Positions 1 through 7,375 of a stretch of DNA of 64,000 nt are shown in pieces (position 1 is the stretch's first letter; the number at the start of each line of letters is the position of its first letter). The notes beneath the pieces are model-generated. The model saw nothing but the letters and a program-made list of their open reading frames with translations, searched no databases and was not told the origin of the DNA. This DNA is from Virgisporangium aliadipatigenens (GTDB lineage Bacteria > Actinomycetota > Actinomycetes > Mycobacteriales > Micromonosporaceae): contig NZ_BOPF01000002.1 in assembly GCF_016863615.1 (NCBI RefSeq), forward strand, positions 620,001-684,000, given 5' to 3'. The position numbers and the translations under genes were made by a program.

Positions 1-2
1 AG

Positions 3-1316
3 TTCGGCGCGCAGCCGTGGCAGGCGGCGCTCGTCTGCCTGGGACTGGCCCGGGCCGGCCGCGCCCCGCACATCGTCGCGGCGACCGTGGGTTACCTGCA
101 CCGGGCGGCCCGCCCGGACGGCGGCTGGCCCGCCACGACCGGCCCCGACCTCGAGGGCACCGCCGTGGCGCTGGCCGCCCTGCTGACCACGCGCGTCGCG
201 CCTGCCGACCCGACACCGCGCACCGACCCGGTGGCCGACGCCCTCCGCCACCTAGCCGCGCGCACCGCCCCGGACGCGGAGACATCCCGCTCCGCGCCCG
301 GCCCGGGAGCCGCGACCGCAGCTCCGCCCGGCTCCGGGCTTGCCGGCCCGAGCGGCGACCGTCGCGGGCCCGCCGATGGGCCCGCCGCTCGGAGCGCGGA
401 CCCGGACGTGCGGGGTTTCGGGGACACGCCGCCCGGCGCGGGGCGCGTCGACGCGGCCGTCGAACGGCGGTGGCCGGACGGCCCGGCGGGCGGGCCCGGT
501 GGGCTCGGCAGCGGTGGCCGGGACAGCGGTGACGCGCGGCTCGCCGAACTCCTGGAGTGGTTGCGGCGCAGCCGGCGGCGCACGCCGTTCCACCTCTTCG
601 ACGCGCCGGCCGGGGGCTGGAGTCGTTCGACCGGAAAGGGCTGGCCGAGCGCGGCGGCGACGGCCGAGGTGATCGTCGCGCTGGCCGCGGCGCCGGGCTC
701 CGCCGACGACCCAGTCCTGCCGGGCGCGGCCCGCTGGCTGGTCGGACGCCGGGACCGCCGCGGCGCGTGGAGTCCGTGGGTGCGCGACACGTCGGTGGCC
801 GGCGAGGGGCCGTGCCCGAGCGTGACGGCCCGGGCCGTCGTGGCGCTGCTCGCCGCGGGCGTCCCGGTGACCGACCCGCCGCTGCGGCACGCGCTGCGCT
901 GGCTGCTGGCGGCGCAGCGCCCGGACGGCACGTTCGACCGGGCCGGCCACCGGGGGCGCACGCTCGGGACCGCGTGCGTGCTGGAGGCGCTGGCCGTCGC
1001 CGGGCTCGGCGCGCATCCGGTGGCCGTGCGGGCCCGGGACCGGCTGCTGGAGGTCCAGCGCGCGGACGGCTCGTGGGGCGACGGCACGGCCGAGGAGACG
1101 GTGTGGGCGCTGCTGGCGTTGCTGCGCGCCGGCGTTCCGGCCGACAGCAATGCGGTCCGGTGGGGCGTCGGCTGGCTGCTCGCCGCGCAGCGCCCCGACG
1201 GCACCTGGCCGACCGTCCACATCGGACAGGTGGCGGTGACCGGCAACGCGCTGCGCGTCCTGTCCCGCTACCGCGCGGCCGTCCCGGTCCCGGCCCGCGA
1301 CTGGGCCGGTGCGTGA
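3..1316 (+). CDS. Prenyltransferase/squalene-cyclase-repeat protein (5' end outside window)
   Basis: The reading frame is already open at base 3, so the N terminus lies upstream; 437 residues are visible. Several QW-type repeats of the alpha-alpha barrel fold of class II terpene cyclases and protein prenyltransferases are present: RPDGGW, QRPDGTF, QRADGSWGDG and QRPDGTWP. I see no DxDD catalytic acid in the visible part, so cyclase activity is not shown. A Pro/Gly/Ala/Arg-rich stretch encoded at about 260-540 interrupts the repeats and looks disordered. The stop overlaps the start of the FAD monooxygenase (TGATG at 1314-1318), so the two are translationally coupled; a cyclase-like protein with an oxygenase suggests terpenoid tailoring, which is inference. 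It could also be a non-catalytic repeat protein. Confidence 0.75.
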   Translation, partial: FGAQPWQAALVCLGLARAGRAPHIVAATVGYLHRAARPDGGWPATTGPDLEGTAVALAALLTTRVAPADPTPRTDPVADALRHLAARTAPDAETSRSAPGPGAATAAPPGSGLAGPSGDRRGPADGPAARSADPDVRGFGDTPPGAGRVDAAVERRWPDGPAGGPGGLGSGGRDSGDARLAELLEWLRRSRRRTPFHLFDAPAGGWSRSTGKGWPSAAATAEVIVALAAAPGSADDPVLPGAARWLVGRRDRRGAWSPWVRDTSVAGEGPCPSVTARAVVALLAAGVPVTDPPLRHALRWLLAAQRPDGTFDRAGHRGRTLGTACVLEALAVAGLGAHPVAVRARDRLLEVQRADGSWGDGTAEETVWALLALLRAGVPADSNAVRWGVGWLLAAQRPDGTWPTVHIGQVAVTGNALRVLSRYRAAVPVPARDWAGA

Positions 1317-2506
1317 TGGGCCCGGACGTCGTGGTCTGCGGGGCCGGTGCCGCCGGACTCGCCGCCGCGCACGCCCTCGGCCTGCTCGGCCTGCGGGTTC
1401 TCGTGTTGGAACGGCGCACCGCCCCGAGCGGCGTCGCCAAGGGCGAACTGCTGCAACCCGAGTCGATCGGCGCACTCGACGGCTGGGGCGTGCTGCCCGC
1501 CCTGTACGACGCCGGCGTCGGCGCGCTCGCCCGGATCCGCGTGCGGGACCCGCTCGGCGCGCCCCTGCTCACGCTCGACTACGACACCCTCGGCGGCGCG
1601 TACCGGCGGATCGGCTGCGTGCCGTACCCGACGCTGCTGCGCGCGTTCGCGGAGCGGCTGGCCCCCACCGTCGAACTGCGCCGCAACGTGCGCGTCGTCG
1701 AACCGCTGCGCAACGGCGGCGGCCGCGTCAACGGGGTGCGGGTCGCCGACGGCGAGACCATCCACGACATCCCGGCCCGGCTCGTGGTCGCCGCGGACGG
1801 CGTGTCGTCGCGCCTGCGCACCGCGCTGCTGATGCCGGCCCGTCGGCGCCGCTACGACCACAGCCTGCTCACCCTCGAACTGCGCGGCGCCGGCGTCGCC
1901 GAGGAGGTCAGCGCCCACCGCACCCCGCGCGGGCTGCGCCTGCTCTACCCGCTGCCGGACGGCCGGGTGCGGCTCTACGCGCAGGTGGGGCGCGACGAGT
2001 TCCGCGGCGGGACGGGCGACCTGAACGCCTGGGCGGACCGCCTCCTCGCCGACACGCCCGCGCTCGCCCCGCTCGCCGGGCCGCTGCGCGAGGGCCTGCA
2101 CCGCCGGCAGCTGTTCGCCGTGTACCGGGTCGACGCGAGGGCGTTGGCGGCGCCCGGGTTCGTGCTGGTCGGCGAGGCCGCCCACGCCGTGCACCCGGTC
2201 GCCGCCCAGGGGGTGAGCGCCGCCCTCGCCGACGCGTGGGCGCTCGCCGCCCACCTGGCCGCCGCGGGCGGGATCGAGGCGGCCGCCGTCGACCGGGCCC
2301 TGCGCGGCTACGCGCACGAGCGGATGACCCGCCACGCCCGAACGGCCACGCTCGGTCACGACCTCGCCCGCATGCTCACCGGCACCGGCGGCCTGCCGCG
2401 CCTGCTCGGCACCCGCACGTTGCGCCGCGCCGCGACGAACCCTGGGGCAATCCTCGGAGAATTGGCGGGTGTCGCCATGTCCACGCCCCACTTGACGGGA
2501 ATCTGA
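1316..2506 (+). CDS. FAD-dependent monooxygenase (PHBH fold, UbiH/geranylgeranyl-reductase-like)
   Basis: 396 residues. The N terminus has the Rossmann FAD motif GAGAAGLAAA followed by the ERR acidic end of the second strand; the middle has the DG motif (AADGVSSRLR); the later FAD-ribityl motif reads VGEAAHAVHP, with Glu where most members have Asp (GDAAH). The fold is that of flavoprotein hydroxylases acting on quinones, polyketides or isoprenoids. The start ATG overlaps the stop of the preceding cyclase-repeat gene, so co-translation is likely and a terpenoid substrate is plausible. A saturating reductase of the geranylgeranyl-reductase type is the main alternative. The substrate cannot be read from the sequence. 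Confidence 0.8.
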   Translation: MGPDVVVCGAGAAGLAAAHALGLLGLRVLVLERRTAPSGVAKGELLQPESIGALDGWGVLPALYDAGVGALARIRVRDPLGAPLLTLDYDTLGGAYRRIGCVPYPTLLRAFAERLAPTVELRRNVRVVEPLRNGGGRVNGVRVADGETIHDIPARLVVAADGVSSRLRTALLMPARRRRYDHSLLTLELRGAGVAEEVSAHRTPRGLRLLYPLPDGRVRLYAQVGRDEFRGGTGDLNAWADRLLADTPALAPLAGPLREGLHRRQLFAVYRVDARALAAPGFVLVGEAAHAVHPVAAQGVSAALADAWALAAHLAAAGGIEAAAVDRALRGYAHERMTRHARTATLGHDLARMLTGTGGLPRLLGTRTLRRAATNPGAILGELAGVAMSTPHLTGI

Positions 2507-2560
2507 CGCGCCGCCTCCTACCCTTCGACGGACGTCGCAGTCCGTAGGGAAAGGTGGTCG

Positions 2561-3004
2561 ATGGACAGGACGGCGGTCGAGGAGGAGTACGTCGAGTACG
2601 TGACCGCACGGGCGGACGGGTTACGCCGCCTCGCGTTCGCGTTGACCGGTGACCCCGATCTCGCCGACGCCCTGGTCCAGTCGACCGTCACCGACCTGTA
2701 CGTGCACTGGCGGCGGGCCCGTTCCGCACCCGACCTCGACGCCGACGTGCGCTCGGCGCTGGTCCGCTCGTGGGTGCGCGGCCGCCGCAGGGTCGTCGGC
2801 CGGGCCTCGGCCGACTCCGTGCGCGCCGCCATGCAACGGCTGCCGCGCCGGGTGCAGGCGGTGCTGGTGCTGCGGTTCGGCCTCGGCATGTCGGTCGACG
2901 CGACGGCCGCGACGCTGCGCTGCACCGACCGGGCCGTGCGCCGGCGGGCCGCCCGGGGGCTCGAGGCGTTGCGCGCGCACCTGGGCGACCCGCCGCCGGC
3001 GTGA
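2561..3004 (+). CDS. SigE-family RNA polymerase sigma factor, orphan
   Basis: 147 residues, shorter than the 160-175 usual for actinobacterial SigE-family ECF sigma factors. Region 2 is recognisable (EEYVEYVTARADGLRRLAF ... DLADALVQSTVTDLYVHW), and region 4 ends in a helix-turn-helix (MSVDATAATLRCTDRAVRRR). The linker between the domains is very short, and the region 4 recognition helix is arginine-rich rather than the usual SVGTVKS. The Shine-Dalgarno-like AAAGG lies before the ATG. No anti-sigma gene follows on the same strand; the next two genes on the other strand form a separate sigma/membrane pair. Its promoters cannot be inferred here. Confidence 0.8.
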   Translation: MDRTAVEEEYVEYVTARADGLRRLAFALTGDPDLADALVQSTVTDLYVHWRRARSAPDLDADVRSALVRSWVRGRRRVVGRASADSVRAAMQRLPRRVQAVLVLRFGLGMSVDATAATLRCTDRAVRRRAARGLEALRAHLGDPPPA

Positions 3005-3007
3005 ACG

Positions 3008-3805
3008 TCAGATGTGCAGCGCCGGGTCGGTGGCGATGGCGATCAGCTGTTCCATGGTCAGCACCGGTTCGGTCTGGCGCGGGCCGCCGGTGTCGCCCTG
3101 GCCGCCCTGGTTGGCGGCGACGATGAGGATCGCCGTGCCGTCCGGGCGGGTCACCGCGACGTAGTTGTCCCGCACGACGCCCTCCTCGATGCGGTTGGCC
3201 AGCACCGTCTCGCCGCGCGGCCCGGTGCTGACCGTGCACAGGTGCGCCGGGAACGACGTGCAGTCCGTGGGCACCGACCAGACCGTGCTGCGCCGGCCGA
3301 CCGACAGGGACACCTCGCCGGAGCGGCCGTTGCCGGTGACGTCCGCGGCCGCGTTGTAGTGGTCGAAGTCGCCGCCGCTGCGGTCCGCCTCGTGATACAG
3401 GTACGCGAACCGGAACGGGTCCTTGCCCTCGTGGCTGCGCCCCGTCGTGGCGCCGGGCACGACCCGGGTCAGCGCCGCCTTCGTCGCCTCGGACAGGCGC
3501 GCCTCGGTCGCCTGCGCCTCGGCCGGCGGGGTCCGGTACGCCTTGCCCAGCGGCGACGGGGTCGGGTTCGCCGACGCCGACGGTGACGGCGAGGGCACCG
3601 GCGGCGCCGCGTACTGCTCCTGCGGGCCGGTTCCGCCGGCCGTCACGAGCAGCGTGGCGCCCACCAGCCCGACCGCCGCCACCGCACCCCCGCCGGTGGC
3701 CCAGCGGCGCAGCCGCTCCCGGCGGCGTCCGCGCGCGATCACCCGTTCCACGTCGACGCCGGGCGGCGGCATCGCGCCGATGGCCTCGTCGAACACTGTC
3801 CTCAT
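3008..3805 (-). CDS. Membrane-anchored protein coupled to sigma factor (candidate anti-sigma)
   Basis: 265 residues. A short cytoplasmic N terminus (MRTVFDEAIGAMPPPGVDVERVIARG) is followed by basic residues and one membrane helix (about 33-53, AVAAVGLVGATLLVTAG), then a Pro/Ser-rich linker and an extracytoplasmic domain of about 180 residues with the Cys pair in DCTSFPAHLC. This topology is common in proteins encoded directly after SigE-family sigma genes in Micromonosporaceae-like genomes. Its ATG overlaps the sigma stop by four bases (3802-3805), so the two are co-translated. No zinc-binding anti-sigma motif (HxxxCxxC) is present, so the anti-sigma role rests on topology and context. Confidence 0.7.
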   Translation of the reverse strand: MRTVFDEAIGAMPPPGVDVERVIARGRRRERLRRWATGGGAVAAVGLVGATLLVTAGGTGPQEQYAAPPVPSPSPSASANPTPSPLGKAYRTPPAEAQATEARLSEATKAALTRVVPGATTGRSHEGKDPFRFAYLYHEADRSGGDFDHYNAAADVTGNGRSGEVSLSVGRRSTVWSVPTDCTSFPAHLCTVSTGPRGETVLANRIEEGVVRDNYVAVTRPDGTAILIVAANQGGQGDTGGPRQTEPVLTMEQLIAIATDPALHI

Positions 3806-4296
3806 GGTCTGACTCCCGATTCTTCGGCGTGCTGTCGCAGGGTGGCGAGGGCGCGGGCACACTGGCTCTTGACGGTTCCCACGGATGTGCCCATCAGGGC
3901 GGCGGTCTCCTCGATGGAGTGGTCGGCGTAGAAACGCAGCACGACCACGGCCCGCTGGCGCGGCGGCAGCCCGCGAAGCAGGGCCATCAGCCCCTGCTCG
4001 TCGCCCGGCGGCGCGGCCGGGGCCTGCCGGTCCGGCAGCGCGCCCGCGGACTCGCGCCGGCGCCACGCCCGTTTCCGCTCGTCGAGCCACGTGTGCAGCA
4101 GCATCGCCCGCACGTATCCGTCGAGGTTCTCCGCCCGCTCGGCCTGTCTCCACTTGGCGTAGAGCTTCAGCAGCGTCGCGGCCACCACGTCGTCGGCCGT
4201 GTGCCAGTCGTGGCAGACCAGGTACGCGATGCGCCGCATCTCGTCCATCCGCGCCGCGACGTACTCCCGGAAGGCCGCCTCGTCGGCTGACTTCAC
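3802..4296 (-). CDS. SigE-family ECF sigma factor
   Basis: 164 residues, the standard length for this family. It starts at GTG 4296, preceded by AAGGGAG. Region 2 covers about 8-70 (FREYVAARMDEMRRIAYLV ... DDVVAATLLKLYAKW) and region 4 about 105-155, with the canonical SIEETAALMGTSVGTVKSQ helix-turn-helix. It directs RNA polymerase to a regulon not identifiable here. The stop overlaps the downstream membrane protein, its likely partner. It is clearly more canonical than the orphan sigma factor at 2561, so the two probably serve different promoters. Confidence 0.9.
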   Translation of the reverse strand: MKSADEAAFREYVAARMDEMRRIAYLVCHDWHTADDVVAATLLKLYAKWRQAERAENLDGYVRAMLLHTWLDERKRAWRRRESAGALPDRQAPAAPPGDEQGLMALLRGLPPRQRAVVVLRFYADHSIEETAALMGTSVGTVKSQCARALATLRQHAEESGVRP

Positions 4297-4406
4297 CTTC
4301 GCTCCCTTCGGTCCCTCATCCGTGGAGACGGCGGTGACCCCCGCGTGGGGTTGTCGATGGGTCGATGTTGCTGCGGGGGAACGTCGGCACGGCGCACCAT
4401 CGGGGC

Positions 4407-5264
4407 ATGGAGCTCACGCCGCAGGTGGTCGTCGGGGTCGACGGCTCGGACCCCGGTCGCGCGGCGCTGCGCCTGGCCGCCGCGGAGGCCGCCCGGCGCC
4501 GGAGCGCGCTGCGGGTGGTGTGCGCGTTCGAGCCGGACTGGCCCTCCTCCCTCTACGGCGCCTCGCCGGACGTGCAACGCCTGGTGCGCGAACGCGCCGA
4601 ACAGGTGGCCCGCGAGGCGGCGCACGACGCCCGGCGGTTCGCACCCGACGTCGAGGTCGTCGGCGAGGCCGTCGCCGGGGATCCGGGGGAGGTGCTCATC
4701 GACGCGGCCGACTCGGCGGGACTGCTGGTGATCGGCCATCGCGGGCACGGCGGCTTCGCGAGCCTGATGCTGGGCGCCGTGAGCCACATGGTGGCGATGC
4801 ACGCGCGGGTGCCGGTTCTCGTGGCCCGGGGCGACACCGAGCCGGGCGACAAGCCGGTCGTCGTGGGCGTCGACCACACCAGCGAACACGCGGTGCGCGC
4901 GGCGTTCGAGGAGGCGGCGACGCGGGGCTGCGCACTGGTGGCGGCGCACGCGTACACGGTGCCGGTAGCGGCCTGGCCGGTGGTGTCGCTGCCGATCCCG
5001 TGCGAGCCGGACGTGGTGCGCAACGCCGCGTTCGAGGAGCTGAACGCCGCCCTCGCGCCCTGGCGGGACAAGTTCCCGGCGGTGCCGGTGAAGCCGGTCG
5101 CGGCGCGGGGGAGCGCGGCGCGCATGCTGGTGGGGATGTCCAGCGGGGCGGCCGTCGTGGTGGTGGGTTCGCGCGGGCACACGGCCGCCGTGGGCACGCT
5201 GCTCGGCGCGGTCGGCATGCAGCTGCTGCACCACTCGGACTGCCCGGTGCTGATCGCCCACTGA
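4407..5264 (+). CDS. Universal stress protein, tandem UspA domains
   Basis: 285 residues made of two UspA domains (about 1-140 and 147-285). Each carries an ATP-binding type G2xG9xG(S/A) loop: GHRGHGGFASLMLGAVS in the first and GSRGHTAAVGTLLGAVG in the second. Such cytoplasmic tandem proteins respond to hypoxia, dormancy or general stress in actinomycetes. I chose ATG 4407 because the family N terminus (QVVVGVDGSDPG) begins just after it; an in-frame upstream start at 4365 would add 14 unrelated residues. It stands alone, diverging from the sigma/anti-sigma pair. Confidence 0.9.
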   Translation: MELTPQVVVGVDGSDPGRAALRLAAAEAARRRSALRVVCAFEPDWPSSLYGASPDVQRLVRERAEQVAREAAHDARRFAPDVEVVGEAVAGDPGEVLIDAADSAGLLVIGHRGHGGFASLMLGAVSHMVAMHARVPVLVARGDTEPGDKPVVVGVDHTSEHAVRAAFEEAATRGCALVAAHAYTVPVAAWPVVSLPIPCEPDVVRNAAFEELNAALAPWRDKFPAVPVKPVAARGSAARMLVGMSSGAAVVVVGSRGHTAAVGTLLGAVGMQLLHHSDCPVLIAH

Positions 5265-5265
5265 C

Positions 5266-5286
5266 CGGGTGTGGTAGCTTCACCCG
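5266..5286 (+). terminator. Possible weak terminator hairpin after usp
   Basis: CGGGTG at 5266-5271 pairs with CACCCG at 5281-5286 across a 9-base loop, two bases past the usp stop. There is no T tract, so this may be a weak terminator or the first stem of the following leader. Confidence 0.3.
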
Positions 5287-5296
5287 CACGTTCGAC

Positions 5297-5363
5297 CGAG
5301 GGAGGTGAGACCGATCAACGCAGTGACAGGTCGGGGCTCCCTCGCCGGCGAGGCCTAGGGAGC
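5297..5363 (+). promoter_or_regulatory. Structured leader with two mutually exclusive stems
   Basis: Upstream of the alpha/beta-hydrolase start, CGAGGGAG (5297-5304) can pair perfectly with CTCCCTCG (5337-5344), while GCTCCCT (5336-5342) can instead pair with AGGGAGC (5357-5363). The two stems share bases and cannot form together. CTCGCCGGCGAG (5341-5352) is itself a palindrome. The first stem would hide a Shine-Dalgarno-like GGGAGG followed by a short open frame (GTG 5306 to TAG 5357). This looks like an attenuator or cis-acting RNA, but I do not recognise a known family. Confidence 0.4.
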
Positions 5364-5396
5364 GCCCGCAGCGGCATCCCGAAAGGCTCATCCTTC

Positions 5397-6116
5397 ATGC
5401 GTTTCACCTCACGGGCGTCGTCCGACGGCGTCCTGACCCGGGAGTTCCTCCTCGACGGGATCCCGGCGGTGCTCCGGACACCCGACGGCGCGACCGGCAC
5501 CCGCCCGTTGGTCCTGATCGGGCACGGCGGCGGCCAGCACAAGGCGGCGCCCGGCGTCGTGGCCCGGGCGCACCGGCTCGTATCGGAGTGCGGCTACGCG
5601 GTCGCGGCGGTCGACGCGCCGGCGCACGGCGGACGCCCCCGCAGCCCCGAGCACGAACGCCTCATCGGCGCGCTGCGCGCCGGCGGGGACCCGACCCCGG
5701 TCCTGACCGAACTGCACGCGCACCTCGCGGCGCAGAGCGTGCCGGAGTGGCGGGCCGTCCTGGACGCGCTGCGCACGCTCGACGGCGTCGGCGAGGGGCC
5801 GGTCGGCTACGTGGGCATGTCGCTCGGCTGCGCGCTGGGTGTGCCGTTCGTGGCGGCCGAGCCGCGGGTGCGCGCCGCCGTCCTCGGCCTGAACGGCGCC
5901 GGCACCTCCGTCGAGGCGGCCCGACGGATCACCGCCCCGGTCGAGTTCGTGCTCCAGTGGGACGACGAACGGGTGCCCCGCGACGCGGCCCTGGCGTTGT
6001 TCGACGCGTTCGGCTCGACGGAGAAGACCCTGCACGCCAACCCGGGCGGGCACGGCGACGTGCCGGCGTTCGAGACGGACAGCGCGATCCGCTTCCTCCG
6101 GCGCCACCTGGGCTGA
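5397..6116 (+). CDS. Dienelactone-hydrolase-like alpha/beta hydrolase
   Basis: 239 residues. The oxyanion region is LIGHGGGQHK, the nucleophile elbow is GMSLG (Ser142), the acid is in QWDDERVP (Asp189 or Asp190) and the base is His219 in GGHGD, so the catalytic triad is complete. The WDD-ERVP pattern is typical of dienelactone-hydrolase-like esterases. There is no signal peptide, so it is cytoplasmic. The ATG at 5397 has GAAAGG ten bases upstream; earlier in-frame starts run through the structured leader and are rejected. The substrate is unknown. Confidence 0.85.
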   Translation: MRFTSRASSDGVLTREFLLDGIPAVLRTPDGATGTRPLVLIGHGGGQHKAAPGVVARAHRLVSECGYAVAAVDAPAHGGRPRSPEHERLIGALRAGGDPTPVLTELHAHLAAQSVPEWRAVLDALRTLDGVGEGPVGYVGMSLGCALGVPFVAAEPRVRAAVLGLNGAGTSVEAARRITAPVEFVLQWDDERVPRDAALALFDAFGSTEKTLHANPGGHGDVPAFETDSAIRFLRRHLG

Positions 6117-6121
6117 CGGGT

Positions 6122-6304
6122 CTACCGGTCCCCGGCGGCGGCGCGGCGGGCGGCACGCTCCTGCGCGGCGATGCGCTTGCGCTCGGCCCAGTGCCGCTTC
6201 CACTGCTCGCGGGCCTCGTTGGTGGCGCCGTGCAGCGCGCCCTCGACCGTCGCCGGGCCGTAGACCTTGAACAGCAGCGACCAGTGCCAGTCCCGTCGAC
6301 TCAC
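6122..6304 (-). CDS. Small conserved-looking hypothetical protein, 60 aa
   Basis: A 60-residue protein from GTG 6304, with an aromatic N terminus (SRRDWHWSLLFKVYGPATVEGAL) and a basic, Ala/Arg-rich helical C terminus. It diverges from the marR-type gene across 64 bases. The codon use matches neighbouring genes, and the aromatic N-terminal half argues against a random frame. I do not recognise the family; a small nucleic-acid- or membrane-associated protein is possible. Confidence 0.55.
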   Translation of the reverse strand: MSRRDWHWSLLFKVYGPATVEGALHGATNEAREQWKRHWAERKRIAAQERAARRAAAGDR

Positions 6305-6356
6305 GGTTACCCCTCACGCCAATAGTTGGTACACAAATAATAGGCACACCATGCGT

Positions 6357-6362
6357 TAGGCT
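6357..6362 (+). promoter_or_regulatory. -10 element of leaderless marR promoter
   Basis: TAGGCT ends 6 bases before GTG 6369, in the AT-richest stretch of the region (about 6316-6345), which would also suit a MarR operator. No clear Shine-Dalgarno spacing is present, consistent with a leaderless transcript. Confidence 0.45.
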
Positions 6363-6368
6363 GGGAGG

Positions 6369-6830
6369 GTGACAAAGGCCGCAGCCACCGAAACCGACGA
6401 TCTCCTCGCGCTCGAACGGCAGGTGTGCTTCGCGCTGGCCGTCGCCTCCCGCAACGTCATCGCGCTCTACCGGCCCCTGCTGGAGCCGATGGGGCTCACC
6501 CACCCGCAGTACCTGGCGATGCTGGCGCTGTGGGAGCGTTCGCCGCTGCGCGTCAACGAGCTGAGCCACCTGCTGCAGCTCGATCCCGGCACGCTGTCGC
6601 CGCTGCTCAAGCGCCTCGAGGCGGGCGGGCTGGTGCGCCGCGAGCGGGCCGCCCACGACGAACGCGCGCTCGCCGTGTCGCTCACCGACGCCGGCCGCGC
6701 GCTGCGCCGCGAGGCCGAGAAGATCCCGCCCGCCGTCGTGGCGAAGCTCGGCATGCCCCTGGCGAAGCTGCAGGAGCTGCACGCCGCGCTGACCGAGGTC
6801 ATCGCCGCCACCCGCACGCCCGCCCGCTGA
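6369..6830 (+). CDS. MarR-family transcriptional regulator
   Basis: 153 residues. The winged helix-turn-helix is clear: LTHPQYLAMLALWERSPLRVNELSHLLQLDPGTLSPLLKRLEAGGLVRR, followed by the DERALAVSLTDAGRALR wing and a dimerisation helix. The pattern resembles OhrR-like members, and the sequence near the N terminus (LERQVCFALAVASRNVIALY) has the single Cys position (about residue 20) of the peroxide-sensing OhrR group, which suggests redox sensing. No Ohr gene is adjacent; the nearest candidate target is the divergent 60-residue gene. Confidence 0.88.
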   Translation: MTKAAATETDDLLALERQVCFALAVASRNVIALYRPLLEPMGLTHPQYLAMLALWERSPLRVNELSHLLQLDPGTLSPLLKRLEAGGLVRRERAAHDERALAVSLTDAGRALRREAEKIPPAVVAKLGMPLAKLQELHAALTEVIAATRTPAR

Positions 6831-6882
6831 GCCCGACCGCCGTGCTCCCCGCGCGGCGGTACCCACGGCGGCCCGCGGGCGG

Positions 6883-7179
6883 CTACGCCCGGCGGCGGGC
6901 CAAGCCGCCCATGACCACCGCGGCCACGCCGAGCACGACGGCCGCGAAGCCGCCCACGATGCCGCTCCCGCTGCCCGGCCCGCCCTCGGCGGTGGCCACG
7001 ACGAACACGCCCACGAGCGCGCCGGCCGTCCCGGTGGTCAGCGCGACGAGCGCGCCCCGACGGCCGGCGCGGCGGGCGAGGGCCAACCCGGCGACGATGA
7101 CGGCGGCGAGCGCCACGAGCGCGGCGACGCTGGCCACGGCCCGATCGGCCGTCAGCGCGTAATTGTCCACAGTGGACAT
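6883..7179 (-). CDS. Small membrane protein (DUF6223-like)
   Basis: 98 residues from ATG 7179, preceded by GGGAGGAACC. The N terminus MSTVDNYALTADRAVAS is followed by three predicted membrane helices (about 18-40, 45-65, 72-92) and an Arg-rich end. Small Ala/Gly/Val-rich proteins of this type, named DUF6223 in current annotations, sit beside two-component systems in actinomycetes; the divergent histidine kinase fits. A role as a sensory accessory is inference. The iterated palindrome GTCCACAGTGGAC covers its second to fifth codons. Confidence 0.65.
   Translation of the reverse strand: MSTVDNYALTADRAVASVAALVALAAVIVAGLALARRAGRRGALVALTTGTAGALVGVFVVATAEGGPGSGSGIVGGFAAVVLGVAAVVMGGLARRRA
7165..7177. 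repeat. GTCCACNGTGGAC palindrome, exact copy 1
   Basis: GTCCACAGTGGAC lies over the start of the 98-residue membrane-protein gene, where it encodes STVD on the minus strand. Confidence 0.9.
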
Positions 7180-7363
7180 TGGTTCCTCCCGAATTCCGGT
7201 CCGGATGTGTGGCCCCGATCGTGTCCGGCGGCACCGCCGGCCGTCATCGTGCGGGCGCAGGCGCCGCGCGCTGCTGCGCCGGTGGTAGGCGCGGGGAAAT
7301 ACCGCGTGCGTGGTAGGCCGGCGCTCCTCCGCGCGCAGGAGTCGCGGCGGGCGCCGGCGCGGA

Positions 7364-7369
7364 TAGGGT
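7364..7369 (+). promoter_or_regulatory. -10 element of leaderless two-component promoter
   Basis: TAGGGT is followed by six bases and ATG 7376 of the histidine kinase; no Shine-Dalgarno sequence lies between. Confidence 0.5.
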
Positions 7370-7375
7370 GCCCGC

